64,000 bases of DNA, from the NCBI RefSeq assembly GCF_022179085.1, contig NZ_BPQE01000034.1, positions 34,286 to 98,285 of the forward strand, read 5' to 3'. Shown here in pieces: positions 35,585-44,372 of this stretch. Numbering within the stretch: the stretch's first letter is position 1; each line of letters begins with the position of its first letter. Made by a program: the position numbers and the translations under genes. Source of the DNA: Methylobacterium aerolatum. GTDB lineage: Bacteria; Pseudomonadota; Alphaproteobacteria; Rhizobiales; Beijerinckiaceae. The notes under the pieces were generated by a model. It made no database searches. It was not told the DNA's origin and worked only from the letters and a program-made list of their open reading frames with translations.

Positions 35585-35723
35585 CTTAAGTGTGCATTAA
35601 GGTTCCCAATTCATAAAGAGCGCATCCAGTTTTCTGGATGTCGAGTGCGACGCGTCTGTCCACTCTGTTTGATGCCTCCCTGATGACTCTTCCAGCCGCC
35701 CTTCGGGGCGGCTTTTTTCTTTT
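35585..35723 (+). ncRNA. Candidate small RNA with intrinsic terminator
   Basis: The 222 bases between purQ and the terminator contain no convincing ORF. They hold a perfect 7-base hairpin (CATCCAG-TTTT-CTGGATG, 35623-35640), then an unpaired stretch with CCTCCC (anti-Shine-Dalgarno-like, about 35676), and finally the strong terminator. Comparatively AT-rich sequence around 35585-35620 could be its promoter. This layout is typical of trans-acting sRNAs. The alternative is simply a long 3' UTR of purSQ. Confidence 0.4.
35695..35723 (+). terminator. Strong Rho-independent terminator
   Basis: Perfect 7-base stem GCCGCCC-TTCG-GGGCGGC followed by TTTTTTCTTTT. The UUCG tetraloop and T-run make this the clearest intrinsic terminator in the window. 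Confidence 0.9.
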
Positions 35724-35741
35724 CAGACCGTCGCCTCTCCC

Positions 35742-35832
35742 GTCTTTGCGAGCGAAGCGAAGCAACCCAGGGCAGCGGGACCTCCCACAAGGAGGCGCGT
35801 CCCTGGATTGCTTCGCTGACGCTCGCAAAGAT
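35742..35832. repeat. ~90-bp palindromic element, copy 4
   Basis: Outer arms GTCTTTGCGAGC/GCTCGCAAAGA with inner AAGCAACCCAGGG/CCCTGGATTGCTT. It lies between the terminator and the 3' end of the RND permease gene. Confidence 0.88.
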
Positions 35833-35854
35833 GGGCAGCGGAACTCCGCTCCCC

Positions 35855-38800
35855 TCACTCCGCCGCGGTCGCGTGGGCCCGGGGGGCGGAGGCTTCGGCC
35901 GCCGCACCCTGCTCGCCCGCGATCACCGCCTTCCGGCGGAAGATCCGCATCACCACCACGAAGAAGACCGGCACGAAGAACACCGCGAACACGGTGGCCG
36001 TGATCATGCCGCCCATCACGCCGGTGCCGATGGCCTGCTGGCTCTTCGAAGCGGCGCCGGTGGCGATGGCCAGCGGCACCACGCCGAAGATGAAGGCGAG
36101 CGAGGTCATCACGATCGGCCGGAACCGCAGGGTCGAGGCATCGACCGCCGCCCGGATGACCGAGGTGCCGGGCTTCCACAGGTCTCGGGCGAATTCCACG
36201 ATCAGGATGGCGTTCTTGGCGGAGAGGCCGATGATCGTGATGAGCCCTATCTTGAAGTACACGTCGTTGGGCATGCCCCGCAGGTACACCGCCGCCACGG
36301 AGCCGATGACGCCCAGCGGGATGACGAGCAGCACCGAGACCGGGATCGCCCAACTCTCGTAGAGGGCGGCGAGCAGCAGGAACACGATCAGCACGGACAG
36401 GGCGAGGAGCAGGCTCGCTTGGCTGCCCGCCTGCTTCTCCTGATAGGATTGCCCGGTCCAGGCGTAGCCGAACCCCTTGGGCAACTGGAGCATCAACCGC
36501 TCCATCTCGTTGATCGCGTCGCCCGAGGTGTAGCCCGCCTGCGGCTCGCCGGTGAAGCGCACCGATTGGTAGCCGTTGAAGCCCACGATCTGGCTCGGGC
36601 CGACGCCCCATTTCAGCTCGGCGATGGAGGACATCGGCACCATGGTGCCGGAGCTGTTCTTCACCGCGTAGTTCAGGATGTCGGCCGCGTTGAGCCGCTG
36701 CAACTGCTCGGCCTGGACGTAGACGCGCTGCATCTTGCCCCGGTTCGGGAAGTCGTTGGTGTAGACCGAGCCGAGGTTGACTTGGATGGCGTCGTTGATG
36801 TCCTCGAACTTGACGCCGAGCGCCGCCGCCTTCTCACGGTCGATCACGAGCTCCGCCTGGGGCGTGGCGGGCAGGCCCTCGATCTTCACGTTCTTGAGAA
36901 CCGGGCTGCGCCGGGCGAGCGACAGGAGCTGCGCCTGCGCGGAGGTGAGCGCCGCGTAGCCCCGCTGCGCCCGGTCCTGCAGGCGGAAGGAGAAGCCCGA
37001 CGCGTTGCCGAGGTTGTCCACGGGCGGCGGCTCCTGCGCGTCGATCAGGGCGTCGCGGTAGCCGGAGAGGGCGTCGTTCGTGCCCTTCACCAGGGCACTC
37101 GCGGAGTTGGCCGCGTCGCGCTCGCTCCAGGGCTTCAGGGTCACGAAGGCTTGGCTGGTGTTCGGCCCCTGGCCCGAGAAGGAGAAGCCGTTGAGGATCG
37201 TCACCGTGGCGACGCCGGGTTGGGCGAGGAGATGCTCCTCCACCTTGCGCACCGCCGCCATGGTCCGGTTGAACGAGGCGCCGGGCGGCGTCTGCACATC
37301 GACGGTGAAGAAGCCCTGGTCCTCCACCGGCAGGAAGCCCTCCGGCAGGTTCACGAAGGCGTAGGCCGTGCCCGCGACCAGCGCGAGGTAGACCATCATC
37401 ACCCGGCCCGACTTACGGATGAACCACGCCGTCCCCCGGCCGTAGCGGGCGGTCTCCCGGTCCACGAACCGGTTGAACATCCCGAACACGCCGCCCTTGG
37501 CGTGGCCGTGGCCCTTCTCGATGGGCTTGAGGAAGGTCGCGCAGAGCGCGGGCGTCAGGGACAGGGCGAGCAGCGCCGAGAAGGCGATGGACGTGACCAT
37601 CGCGATGGAGAACTGCCGGTAGATGATGCCCACCGAGCCGGGGAAGAACGCCATCGGCACGAACACGGCCATCAGCACCAGGGTGATGCCGATGATCGCC
37701 CCGGTGATCTGGTCCATGGCCTTCCGGGTCGCCTCCTTCGGCGGCAGCCCCTCCTCGTTCATGATGCGCTCGACGTTCTCGACGACGACGATGGCGTCGT
37801 CCACGAGGATGCCGATGGCGAGCACCATGCCGAACATGGTCAGCACGTTCACGGAGAAGCCCGAGAGCCACATCACCGTCACCGTCCCCATCAGGGCGAT
37901 CGGCACGACGATGGTCGGGATCAGGGTGTAGCGGATGTTCTGGAGGAACACGAACATCACGATGAAGACGAGCACCACCGCCTCGACGAGGGTGTGCATC
38001 ACCTTCTCGATGGACGCCTTCACGGCGGGAGTGATGTCGTAGGGGATGTCCCACTTCAGCCCCGGCGGGAAGAACTGGGACAGCTCCTCCATCTTGGCGC
38101 GGATGGCCTTGGCCGTTTCCAGCGCGTTGCCGTCGGGGGCCAGCGTCACCGAGATGCCGGCCGCCTGGCCGCCGTTGAGGCGGGTCGAGAACTGGTAGGC
38201 GTCGCCGCCGAGTTCGATCCGCGCGACGTCGCGCAGGCGCACGTTCGAGCCGTCCGGGTTCGCCCGCAGGACGATGGCGCCGAAATCCTCCACGGTGGAG
38301 AGCTGGCCCTTCACCACGATGGGCGCGGTCAGCGCGTTGGTGGAGGGGCTCGGCTGCGCGCCGACGGCGCCCGAGGCGATCTGGATGTTCTGGTTGCGGA
38401 TCGCGTCGCTCACGTCGCCGGGGGTGAGCGACAGGCCCCGCAGCTTGTCGGGATCCACCCAGACCCGGAGCGAGCGCTCCGTCGAGTAGAGGGTCGCGCG
38501 GCCGACGCCGGGGATGCGGCGGATCTCGTTGATGACGTTGCGGATGAGGAAGTCGCCGAGGCCGACCTCGTCCATCCCGCCGTCCGTGGAGACGAGGGTG
38601 ATGATGTTGAGCGTCGCGGCGGAGGCTTCCTCCACCAGAATGCCGTTCTGGCGCACCTCCACCGGCAGGCGGGCTTCCACCCGCTTCAGGCGGTTCTGCA
38701 CCTCCACCGAGGCCAGCGACGGGTCGGTGCCCGGCTGGAAGGTGGCGGTGATGTTGACCGAGCCGAAGGAATCGGTGGTCGACTCGAAGCTCATGATGTT

Positions 38801-39019
38801 GGCGGCGCCGTTCAGCTCATCCTCGATGAGCCGGGTGGTGCCGGTGTAGAGGCTCTCCACCGACGCGCCGGGGAAGGCGGTCGAGAGGGCGATGGAGGGC
38901 GGCGCGATCACCGGGTACTGCGCCACGGGCAGGTTCGGAATCGCCAGCGCCCCGCCGAGCATGATGAAGAGCGCGACGACCCAGGCGAAGACCGGCCGGT
39001 CGATGAAGAAGCGAGCCAT
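35855..39019 (-). CDS. AcrB/HAE1-family RND multidrug efflux permease
   Basis: The 1,054-residue pump begins MARFFIDRPVFAWVVALFIMLGGALAI, the classic HAE1 N-terminus, with 12 predicted membrane segments and two periplasmic loops. TM4 reads GILVDDAIVVVENVER, containing the Asp-Asp pair needed for proton transfer in AcrB-type drug exporters. This separates it from the metal-type pump at 5885. It probably exports hydrophobic compounds or solvents. The adaptor gene lies 13 bases upstream on the same strand; no outer-membrane channel follows in this operon. Confidence 0.92.
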   Translation of the reverse strand: MARFFIDRPVFAWVVALFIMLGGALAIPNLPVAQYPVIAPPSIALSTAFPGASVESLYTGTTRLIEDELNGAANIMSFESTTDSFGSVNITATFQPGTDPSLASVEVQNRLKRVEARLPVEVRQNGILVEEASAATLNIITLVSTDGGMDEVGLGDFLIRNVINEIRRIPGVGRATLYSTERSLRVWVDPDKLRGLSLTPGDVSDAIRNQNIQIASGAVGAQPSPSTNALTAPIVVKGQLSTVEDFGAIVLRANPDGSNVRLRDVARIELGGDAYQFSTRLNGGQAAGISVTLAPDGNALETAKAIRAKMEELSQFFPPGLKWDIPYDITPAVKASIEKVMHTLVEAVVLVFIVMFVFLQNIRYTLIPTIVVPIALMGTVTVMWLSGFSVNVLTMFGMVLAIGILVDDAIVVVENVERIMNEEGLPPKEATRKAMDQITGAIIGITLVLMAVFVPMAFFPGSVGIIYRQFSIAMVTSIAFSALLALSLTPALCATFLKPIEKGHGHAKGGVFGMFNRFVDRETARYGRGTAWFIRKSGRVMMVYLALVAGTAYAFVNLPEGFLPVEDQGFFTVDVQTPPGASFNRTMAAVRKVEEHLLAQPGVATVTILNGFSFSGQGPNTSQAFVTLKPWSERDAANSASALVKGTNDALSGYRDALIDAQEPPPVDNLGNASGFSFRLQDRAQRGYAALTSAQAQLLSLARRSPVLKNVKIEGLPATPQAELVIDREKAAALGVKFEDINDAIQVNLGSVYTNDFPNRGKMQRVYVQAEQLQRLNAADILNYAVKNSSGTMVPMSSIAELKWGVGPSQIVGFNGYQSVRFTGEPQAGYTSGDAINEMERLMLQLPKGFGYAWTGQSYQEKQAGSQASLLLALSVLIVFLLLAALYESWAIPVSVLLVIPLGVIGSVAAVYLRGMPNDVYFKIGLITIIGLSAKNAILIVEFARDLWKPGTSVIRAAVDASTLRFRPIVMTSLAFIFGVVPLAIATGAASKSQQAIGTGVMGGMITATVFAVFFVPVFFVVVMRIFRRKAVIAGEQGAAAEASAPRAHATAAE

Positions 39020-39032
39020 GGACCGAGGCTCC

Positions 39033-40310
39033 TCAGCGACGCTGCGCGGCGGCTTGCGCCCGCTGCTGGGTGTCGGCCTTCTCGGTCGCCTCGTCGGCGT
39101 CCGGCTTCGGGGCCTCGCCGCCGGTCTCGGCATGGGGGGGCGTCTGGTCCTTGGGCTTCACCGTCATGCCGACGGTGACCTTCTGGAACCCGTCGACGAT
39201 CACCCGCTCCCCGGCCTTGAGCCCCGAGCGGATCAGCCAGTCGTTGCCGACCACCGGCCCGACCTCCACCGGCTGGCGCATCACGGTCTGGTCGTCCCGG
39301 ATCACCCACACCTCGGCGCGGCCGTCATCCGTGCGCTGGATCGCCTGCTGCGGCACGGCGATGGCGTCCGAATCGATGCCCTGCTTGATGCGGGCGCGGA
39401 CATACATGCCGGGGAAGAGCTCGTCGTGCGGGTTCGGGAACTGCACCCGCAGCGTCACCTGCCCGGTGCTCGGGTCGGCGGTCACGTCGGAGAACAGCAG
39501 GCGGCCGGCCAGCGGGTACAGGCTGCCGTCGTCCATGATCAGGTGGACGTTGGCGGAATTGTCCTCCAGCCGGGCGAGTTCGCCGCTGGCGAGGTCGCGC
39601 CGCAGGCGGTTCAGCTCACCCACCGACTGGGTGATGTCCACGTAGATCGGGTCGAGCTGCTGGATCGTCGCCAGCGCCCCCGTCTGCCCCGGCTCGATCA
39701 GGGTTCCCTCCGTGAGGAGCGCCCGGCCGATGCGGCCGGTGATCGGCGCCCGCACATCCGTCCAGTGCAGGTTGAGCTGCGCCCGGTCGCGGGCGGCCTT
39801 GGCCCCGGCGACCTCGGCCTCCGCCTGCTTCTTGCCGGCGAAGGCGGCATCGTACTGCGCTTGGCTCGCCGTGGCGCGGGAGAGCAACTGCTCCAGCCGG
39901 TCGGCCGACTGGCGGGCCAGCACCAGGGCCGCCTCCTGGCGGGCCAGCGCCGCCTCGGCGCTGGCCAGCTCCACCTCGTACGGGGCCGGATCGATCTTGT
40001 AGAGGATGTCGCCTTCCTTGACCTGGCTGCCCTGCTCGAACAGCCGCTTGATCACGAGCCCCGACACCCGGGAGCGGACTTCCGCGATCCGCATCGGCGC
40101 CACGCGGCCCGGCAGGTCGCGGAGATAGGGAATGGCCTGCGGATGCACGCTGACGAAGCCGACCTCGGGCACGGGCGGCGTCGGCGCGGCGGCCTCGCGC
40201 TTGTTGCAGGCCGAGAGCGACACCGCGAGGGCCACCGCCGGCAGGACGGCCAGGGCGGAGCCGAAGGGGCGGCGGAGGCGGAAGGGGCGGAGGACGGGCA
40301 AGCGAATCAC
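39033..40310 (-). CDS. AcrA-type RND periplasmic adaptor lipoprotein
   Basis: A 425-residue membrane fusion protein with lipobox SLSAC followed by NKREAA. The first lipoyl half is VRSRVSGLVIKRLFEQGSQVKEGDILYKIDPAPYE, an alanine/glutamine coiled coil covers about 120-190, and the second half is DVRAPITGRIGRALLTEGTLI. The end is a charged low-complexity tail. It links the AcrB-like pump to an outer-membrane duct. GTG 40310 is my choice because the signal peptide begins shortly after it; longer starts add arginine/proline-rich sequence without conservation. Confidence 0.88.
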   Translation of the reverse strand: MIRLPVLRPFRLRRPFGSALAVLPAVALAVSLSACNKREAAAPTPPVPEVGFVSVHPQAIPYLRDLPGRVAPMRIAEVRSRVSGLVIKRLFEQGSQVKEGDILYKIDPAPYEVELASAEAALARQEAALVLARQSADRLEQLLSRATASQAQYDAAFAGKKQAEAEVAGAKAARDRAQLNLHWTDVRAPITGRIGRALLTEGTLIEPGQTGALATIQQLDPIYVDITQSVGELNRLRRDLASGELARLEDNSANVHLIMDDGSLYPLAGRLLFSDVTADPSTGQVTLRVQFPNPHDELFPGMYVRARIKQGIDSDAIAVPQQAIQRTDDGRAEVWVIRDDQTVMRQPVEVGPVVGNDWLIRSGLKAGERVIVDGFQKVTVGMTVKPKDQTPPHAETGGEAPKPDADEATEKADTQQRAQAAAQRR

Positions 40311-40448
40311 AGGTTTCAGCGCTCCTGACTGGCGTCTCGCCGGGGCGGACGACGTCTGACGGGCGGGCAAGCCGGGAATGAGGCGGAACGGGGCGAGGGG
40401 CAGGGGCGGACGACGCGGACCGCGGCTCGCGCGTCGCACCTCACCGGA

Positions 40449-40892
40449 TCACGCCGCCCGGGGAGGCCGCAGGGGCGATCCCGCCGGCGCCGCCGGGGGC
40501 GGCGACACCGGCGCCTCGCGGAAGCCGGCGAGACCGAACCGGCGGGGCGTGGCCGCGACGGAGGCGGGGCCGGGCATGGCCGGGTCCGACACGAGTTCGA
40601 CATCGGCCGCGACGGCCGTGGTCTCGCGCTCGATCTTCAGGACCGCCGTGGCCTTGTCCTGCGTAGCCTTGGGCGCCGCGGCGGAGACCACCGCGAAGAC
40701 GGGGCGAAGCGAGGGGACCTGGGACGGCGTCCGCCCCCCGCCCACGCTAGACACGAGGCCGGCGGCGGCGACGCCGATCACCAGAAGGGCAAACACCGCG
40801 AGGCCCGGGGCGAAGGCCGCGAGGATGCGGCCAAACCCGAAGGCCGGCAAATCCGCGTCGCGGCGGTCCGGTAAGGCATGCGGACTGATCAC
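40449..40892 (-). CDS. Hypothetical single-pass membrane protein
   Basis: From GTG 40892 the frame gives 147 residues, with one transmembrane helix (FAPGLAVFALLVIGVAAAGLV) near residues 26-46 and a proline/alanine-rich remainder. I do not recognise a family. The start is uncertain; an ATG at 40964 would add 24 residues. It lies upstream of the AcrA-like gene on the same strand with a 138-base gap. Confidence 0.45.
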   Translation of the reverse strand: MISPHALPDRRDADLPAFGFGRILAAFAPGLAVFALLVIGVAAAGLVSSVGGGRTPSQVPSLRPVFAVVSAAAPKATQDKATAVLKIERETTAVAADVELVSDPAMPGPASVAATPRRFGLAGFREAPVSPPPAAPAGSPLRPPRAA

Positions 40893-41076
40893 GTCCCTGT
40901 GATAAGCATCCCGCTGGCCGGATTCAATGGAAGCGGCGCCGCATGGGTGTGGCTGTGAGCGCACACCCGGCGGGAAAGGCGCGGGGCGGTCCGTTCCGCC
41001 TCATCCCTGCCCCGAACGGGATGCCCGTTCCGATAGAGGGCCACGAGAGCCTGTAAGCAGAGGTTGAGGATACCGC

Positions 41077-41637
41077 ATGTCGGGACGTATCGCGGCGCTG
41101 GCGATCGCCGGAATGATGATGGGGGCCGTCCCCGCCCAGGCCGATTTTCTCGACCGGGGACCGATCGCCGACTTCATCAACGGGTTCAAGACGCAGGCGA
41201 TCCCCCGGGAGACCGTGGCGTGGTCGGGCAAGGAGAAGCCGGGCACGGTGGTGGTCTCCACCAAGCAGCGGCGGCTCTACTACGTGCTCGGCGGCGGCGC
41301 GGCGGTGCGCTACGGCGTCGGCGTCGGCCGCGAGGGCTTCTCGTGGTCGGGCGTGAAGACCGTGACCATGAAGAAGGAATGGCCGGATTGGCGCCCGCCG
41401 CAGCAGATGCTGGCCCGCCGGCCCGACCTGCCGCGCTATATGGCCGGCGGCCAGGACAACCCGCTCGGAGCCCGGGCGATGTATCTCGGCTCCTCCCTCT
41501 ACCGCATCCACGGCTCGAACGAGCCGGAGACGATGGGCGCGGCGGTCTCCTCCGGCTGCATCCGCATGACCAACAAGGATGTGACGGATCTCTACGACCG
41601 GGTGAAGGTCGGCACCAAGGTGATCGTGCGGGATTGA
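41077..41637 (+). CDS. L,D-transpeptidase (YkuD family)
   Basis: The 186-residue exported protein has a signal peptide (ALAIAGMMMGAVPAQA) and a YkuD domain with the catalytic motif HGSNEPETMG...SSGCIRM, nucleophile Cys161. Enzymes of this type make 3-3 cross-links in peptidoglycan or attach proteins to it in the periplasm; Rhizobiales carry many paralogues. It lacks a LysM or other wall-binding domain. A terminator-like hairpin follows the stop. Confidence 0.92.
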   Translation: MSGRIAALAIAGMMMGAVPAQADFLDRGPIADFINGFKTQAIPRETVAWSGKEKPGTVVVSTKQRRLYYVLGGGAAVRYGVGVGREGFSWSGVKTVTMKKEWPDWRPPQQMLARRPDLPRYMAGGQDNPLGARAMYLGSSLYRIHGSNEPETMGAAVSSGCIRMTNKDVTDLYDRVKVGTKVIVRD

Positions 41638-41656
41638 TCGTCCTCCGCCGGGGGCG

Positions 41657-41693
41657 CCCGATGCCGTGCGGCCCCTGGCGGCGCGGCATCGGG
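41657..41693 (+). terminator. Hairpin downstream of the L,D-transpeptidase gene
   Basis: Perfect 10-base arms (CCCGATGCCG / CGGCATCGGG) with a 17-base loop begin 20 bases after the stop. There is no clear T-run. Confidence 0.45.
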
Positions 41694-41759
41694 ATCGTTA
41701 CATCGGCATCCTAGCGAGGCGGGCTCCCGAACGGAGTGGGGCCGGCACGGAGCGTCGCC

Positions 41760-41975
41760 ATGATGCTGTTCGAGCAGGTCCGGAAGAACGAATCGGCCGT
41801 CAGGCAGGTTGGAGCCCGTGCCATCGATGCGGCCCGGCGGGCCGGTGTCGCGGCCTATTACATGGATCCCTCCCTGGGCGAAGGCATCATCAAGGAGATG
41901 CCTGACGGGTCTCGTCATCGCCTGAAGCCCGGAACGACGGATGAGGTCGTCGAGAGCTTTGGTCCCCGCGCCTGA
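41760..41975 (+). CDS. Putative small partner (antitoxin-like) of a zeta-toxin-like gene
   Basis: The 71-residue product contains GVAAYYMDPSLGEGIIKEMPDGSRHRL. Proteins of this size directly precede zeta-like P-loop toxins in Proteobacteria, and it overlaps the next frame by 35 bases, as in toxin-antitoxin pairs. There is no direct proof of antitoxin activity; the name rests on its position. ATG 41760 is preceded by GGAG. Confidence 0.55.
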   Translation: MMLFEQVRKNESAVRQVGARAIDAARRAGVAAYYMDPSLGEGIIKEMPDGSRHRLKPGTTDEVVESFGPRA

Positions 41976-42578
41976 AGGCCGCCTCCCGGTCTGTACGGTC
42001 ATTGCCGGACCCAATGGATCCGGCAAATCGAGCATCTTCGGTCTGCTGCAGCCGGCCGGTGAGTTCATTAAGCCGACGAGATCGCCCGCGCCACCGGATG
42101 CGGCAAGGCCCGGGCGGCGAGGCTTGCGATTTCCCGTCTCGATCGCGTGGTCTCGACGCGCGGCGATTTCGTGTTCGAGACCACCCTGAGCAGCCACCAC
42201 GCGATCGCCCTCCTGCGTCGGGCGCGGGCCTGCGGCTACGAGGTCGGCCTCGTCTTCGTCGCGCTGGCGACGCCGGATCTGAACGTCCGTCGCGTCGCCG
42301 AGCGGGTCGCCCGCGGAGGGCACGATATTCCCGAGAGCGATATCCGGCGGCGCAGCCCGCGGTCCTTCGCCAAACTCGCGAGTGCCCTGCCGCTCGCCCA
42401 CGGCTCCCTCATCTACGACAACAGCGAACGCGTTCCGACCGTGGTGCTTCGCGTCGAGGACGGCTGCATCGTGGAGAACCGGTTCGAGGAGGACCGACCG
42501 CACCACCGAGCGATCGCAGCCGCCGTGGCCGCCGCGTTCGGAACCGGCGCTTTCCGGTACCCTCGGTCGGCGCCGTGA
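41941..42578 (+). pseudogene. Zeta-toxin-like P-loop kinase, broken by a one-base frameshift
   Basis: The first frame gives VCTVIAGPNGSGKSSIFG...GEFI and then loses homology. The reading continues one frame over with ADEIARATG...DFVFETTLSSHHAIALL, YEVGLVFVALATPDLNVRRVAERVARGGHDIPESDI and LIYDNSERVPTVVLRVEDG, all typical of the zeta toxin/ZTL family. The break is at about 42070, where ATTAA-GCC should read ATTAAN-GCC (Ile-Asn-Ala). Either the toxin is inactivated or the assembly has a one-base error. Intact relatives phosphorylate UDP-activated amino sugars. Confidence 0.8.
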
Positions 42579-42588
42579 GGGCTCAGAC

Positions 42589-43632
42589 CTACTTCGGCAC
42601 GAAGGCCCAGTAATCCAGATCGAGGATCACGGCGGGGTCGTAGCCGTCGTTGTGCTTGTCGGGGAAGTCGGTGCAGGGCTGGTTCTTGGTGGCCACGGTG
42701 CGCAGGCGCAGCAGGCCGACATCCGGCCGGCCCACATCGGCCGTCTCCAGCACCTCGCTCCAGGCATAGACCGTGTCGCCGGCGAACAGCGGGCCCACGT
42801 GCCGCCCGGCATTGATGCCGGCCAGCGCGAAGGCGTTGGCCAGCCCGTTGTAGCTGAGCGCCCGGGCGAGGGAGATCACGTGGCCACCGTAGATCAGCCG
42901 CTTGCCGAAGCGGGTGTCCTTCGCGGCGAGCCCGTCGAAATGGACCTTGGCGGTGTTCTGGAACAGGCGCGTGGCGATCTGGTGCTCGGCCTCCTCGACG
43001 GTCATGCCATCGACGTGGTCGATTCGTTCGCCCGCGGCGTAGTCGCCGAAGCGGTGGGGGCTGCCGGAGAGCGCGGTGTCGTAGGCCCCGGCCTGGAGGG
43101 GGGGGAGGGCGTTGGCGAGGTCCTTGGGATCGACCGCCTTCGCCAGCGTCGGCACGTGCTCCTGGGCGATCGCCGCCTCTGGGTCGCGCTTTCGCACCAG
43201 CACCCAGCGGCAATAGCTCAGCACGGTCTCGCCGCGCTCGTCCGCACCGGTGGAGCGGACATAGACGACGCCGGTCTGGCGGTTGGAACTCTCCTTCAGG
43301 CCGATCACCTCGGAGACGGTGGAGAGCGTCTCGCCCGGATAGACCGGGCGGCGGAACCCGCCCTCGGCATAGCCGAGATTGGCGAGCGCGTTCAGGGAGA
43401 TGTCGGGGACGGTCTTGCCGAACACCACGTGGAAGACGAGCATGTCGTCCAGCGGGCTCTGCGGGTAGCCGATCGCCCGGGCGAAGGCGTCCGAGGACTG
43501 CACCGCGAAGCGCGGCCCGTAGAGGCCGGTGTAGAGGGCCACGTCCCCGGTCGTGACGGTGCGCGGCGTGGCGTGGCGGATGGTTTCGCCGAGGCGGAAA
43601 TCCTCGAAGAAGCGGCCGGGATTGGTTTTCAC
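42589..43632 (-). CDS. mch: Mesaconyl-CoA hydratase (ethylmalonyl-CoA pathway)
   Basis: The 347-residue double-hotdog MaoC-like protein begins MKTNPGRFFEDFRLGETIRHATPRTVT and contains FHVVFGKTVPDISLNALANLGYAEG, YVRSTGADERGE and the C-terminal KHNDGYDPAVILDLDYWAFVP, all closely matching mesaconyl-CoA hydratase of Rhodobacter and Methylobacterium. It hydrates mesaconyl-CoA to beta-methylmalyl-CoA, a step of glyoxylate regeneration during growth on C1 and C2 compounds. It starts with GTG 43632, preceded by GAGGAG, 12 bases after the yggT-like gene. In Methylobacterium the gene is also called meaC. Confidence 0.9.
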   Translation of the reverse strand: MKTNPGRFFEDFRLGETIRHATPRTVTTGDVALYTGLYGPRFAVQSSDAFARAIGYPQSPLDDMLVFHVVFGKTVPDISLNALANLGYAEGGFRRPVYPGETLSTVSEVIGLKESSNRQTGVVYVRSTGADERGETVLSYCRWVLVRKRDPEAAIAQEHVPTLAKAVDPKDLANALPPLQAGAYDTALSGSPHRFGDYAAGERIDHVDGMTVEEAEHQIATRLFQNTAKVHFDGLAAKDTRFGKRLIYGGHVISLARALSYNGLANAFALAGINAGRHVGPLFAGDTVYAWSEVLETADVGRPDVGLLRLRTVATKNQPCTDFPDKHNDGYDPAVILDLDYWAFVPK

Positions 43633-43644
43633 GACGGCTGCTCC

Positions 43645-43947
43645 TCAGCGGGTATAGATGTAGGTCTGCGGCACGGCATATTCGTGCAACAGGCGGCTGA
43701 TGAACAGCAGCAGGAGGATGAGGATGATCGGCGAAATATCCACGCCGCCGAGGTTCGGGAGCAGGTTGCGGATCGGCCGCAGGGCGGGCTCGGTGATCCG
43801 GTAGAGCACCTCTCCGATCTGGGCGACGATGGGATTGCGCACGTTCACGACGTTGAAGGCCACGAGCCAACTCAGCACCGCGCTCGCGATGAGCACGTAG
43901 ATGAAGAGCTGGACGACCGTATCGAAGAGCCAGATCAGGGCGTTCAT
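43645..43947 (-). CDS. YggT-family membrane protein
   Basis: A 100-residue protein with two hydrophobic helices (LFIYVLIASAVLSWLVAF and ISPIILILLLLFISRLL) and the YggT motif ITEPALRPIRNLLPNLGGVDISP. The family is linked to cell envelope or osmotic function, without a defined activity. It is transcribed ahead of the mesaconyl-CoA hydratase gene with a 12-base gap. Confidence 0.88.
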   Translation of the reverse strand: MNALIWLFDTVVQLFIYVLIASAVLSWLVAFNVVNVRNPIVAQIGEVLYRITEPALRPIRNLLPNLGGVDISPIILILLLLFISRLLHEYAVPQTYIYTR

Positions 43948-44069
43948 GCGGGCTGCGCGATGTCCGGAAGGGCACGCCCGCCTGCCGATCCCGACAGAAG
44001 ACGGGACAGACTTGCGAGACGGGAATTGACAGGCTGAAGCGACCGCGCCTACAAGGCCGTCGCCTCGAC

Positions 44070-44146
<77 letters not shown>

Positions 44147-44372
44147 GGTTTCTTACGCAATCGGCGTGAGCCTGGTGGTCGTCGAAGGTTTCGTCTTAAC
44201 AATGACTTAGCTCGACCGCTTTGAGGCGGGTGTGTCGTTTCGTCTTGTGAGATCACTGGCCATTCCGGCCCCGGTCTCCCCAGGCCTCATTTCCGTTACC
44301 TGCGATGCTACCCGCGGCGCTCGATTGGTTCTTCCGCAACCGCACGAGCGAGCGCATCTGTAGCGCGCAAAA

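Noticed and set aside
35831-39178. Open plus-strand frame of about 1,115 codons antisense to the AcrB-like gene
   Set aside because: Shadow of a conserved pump gene; the product would be His/Asp/Arg-rich without homology.
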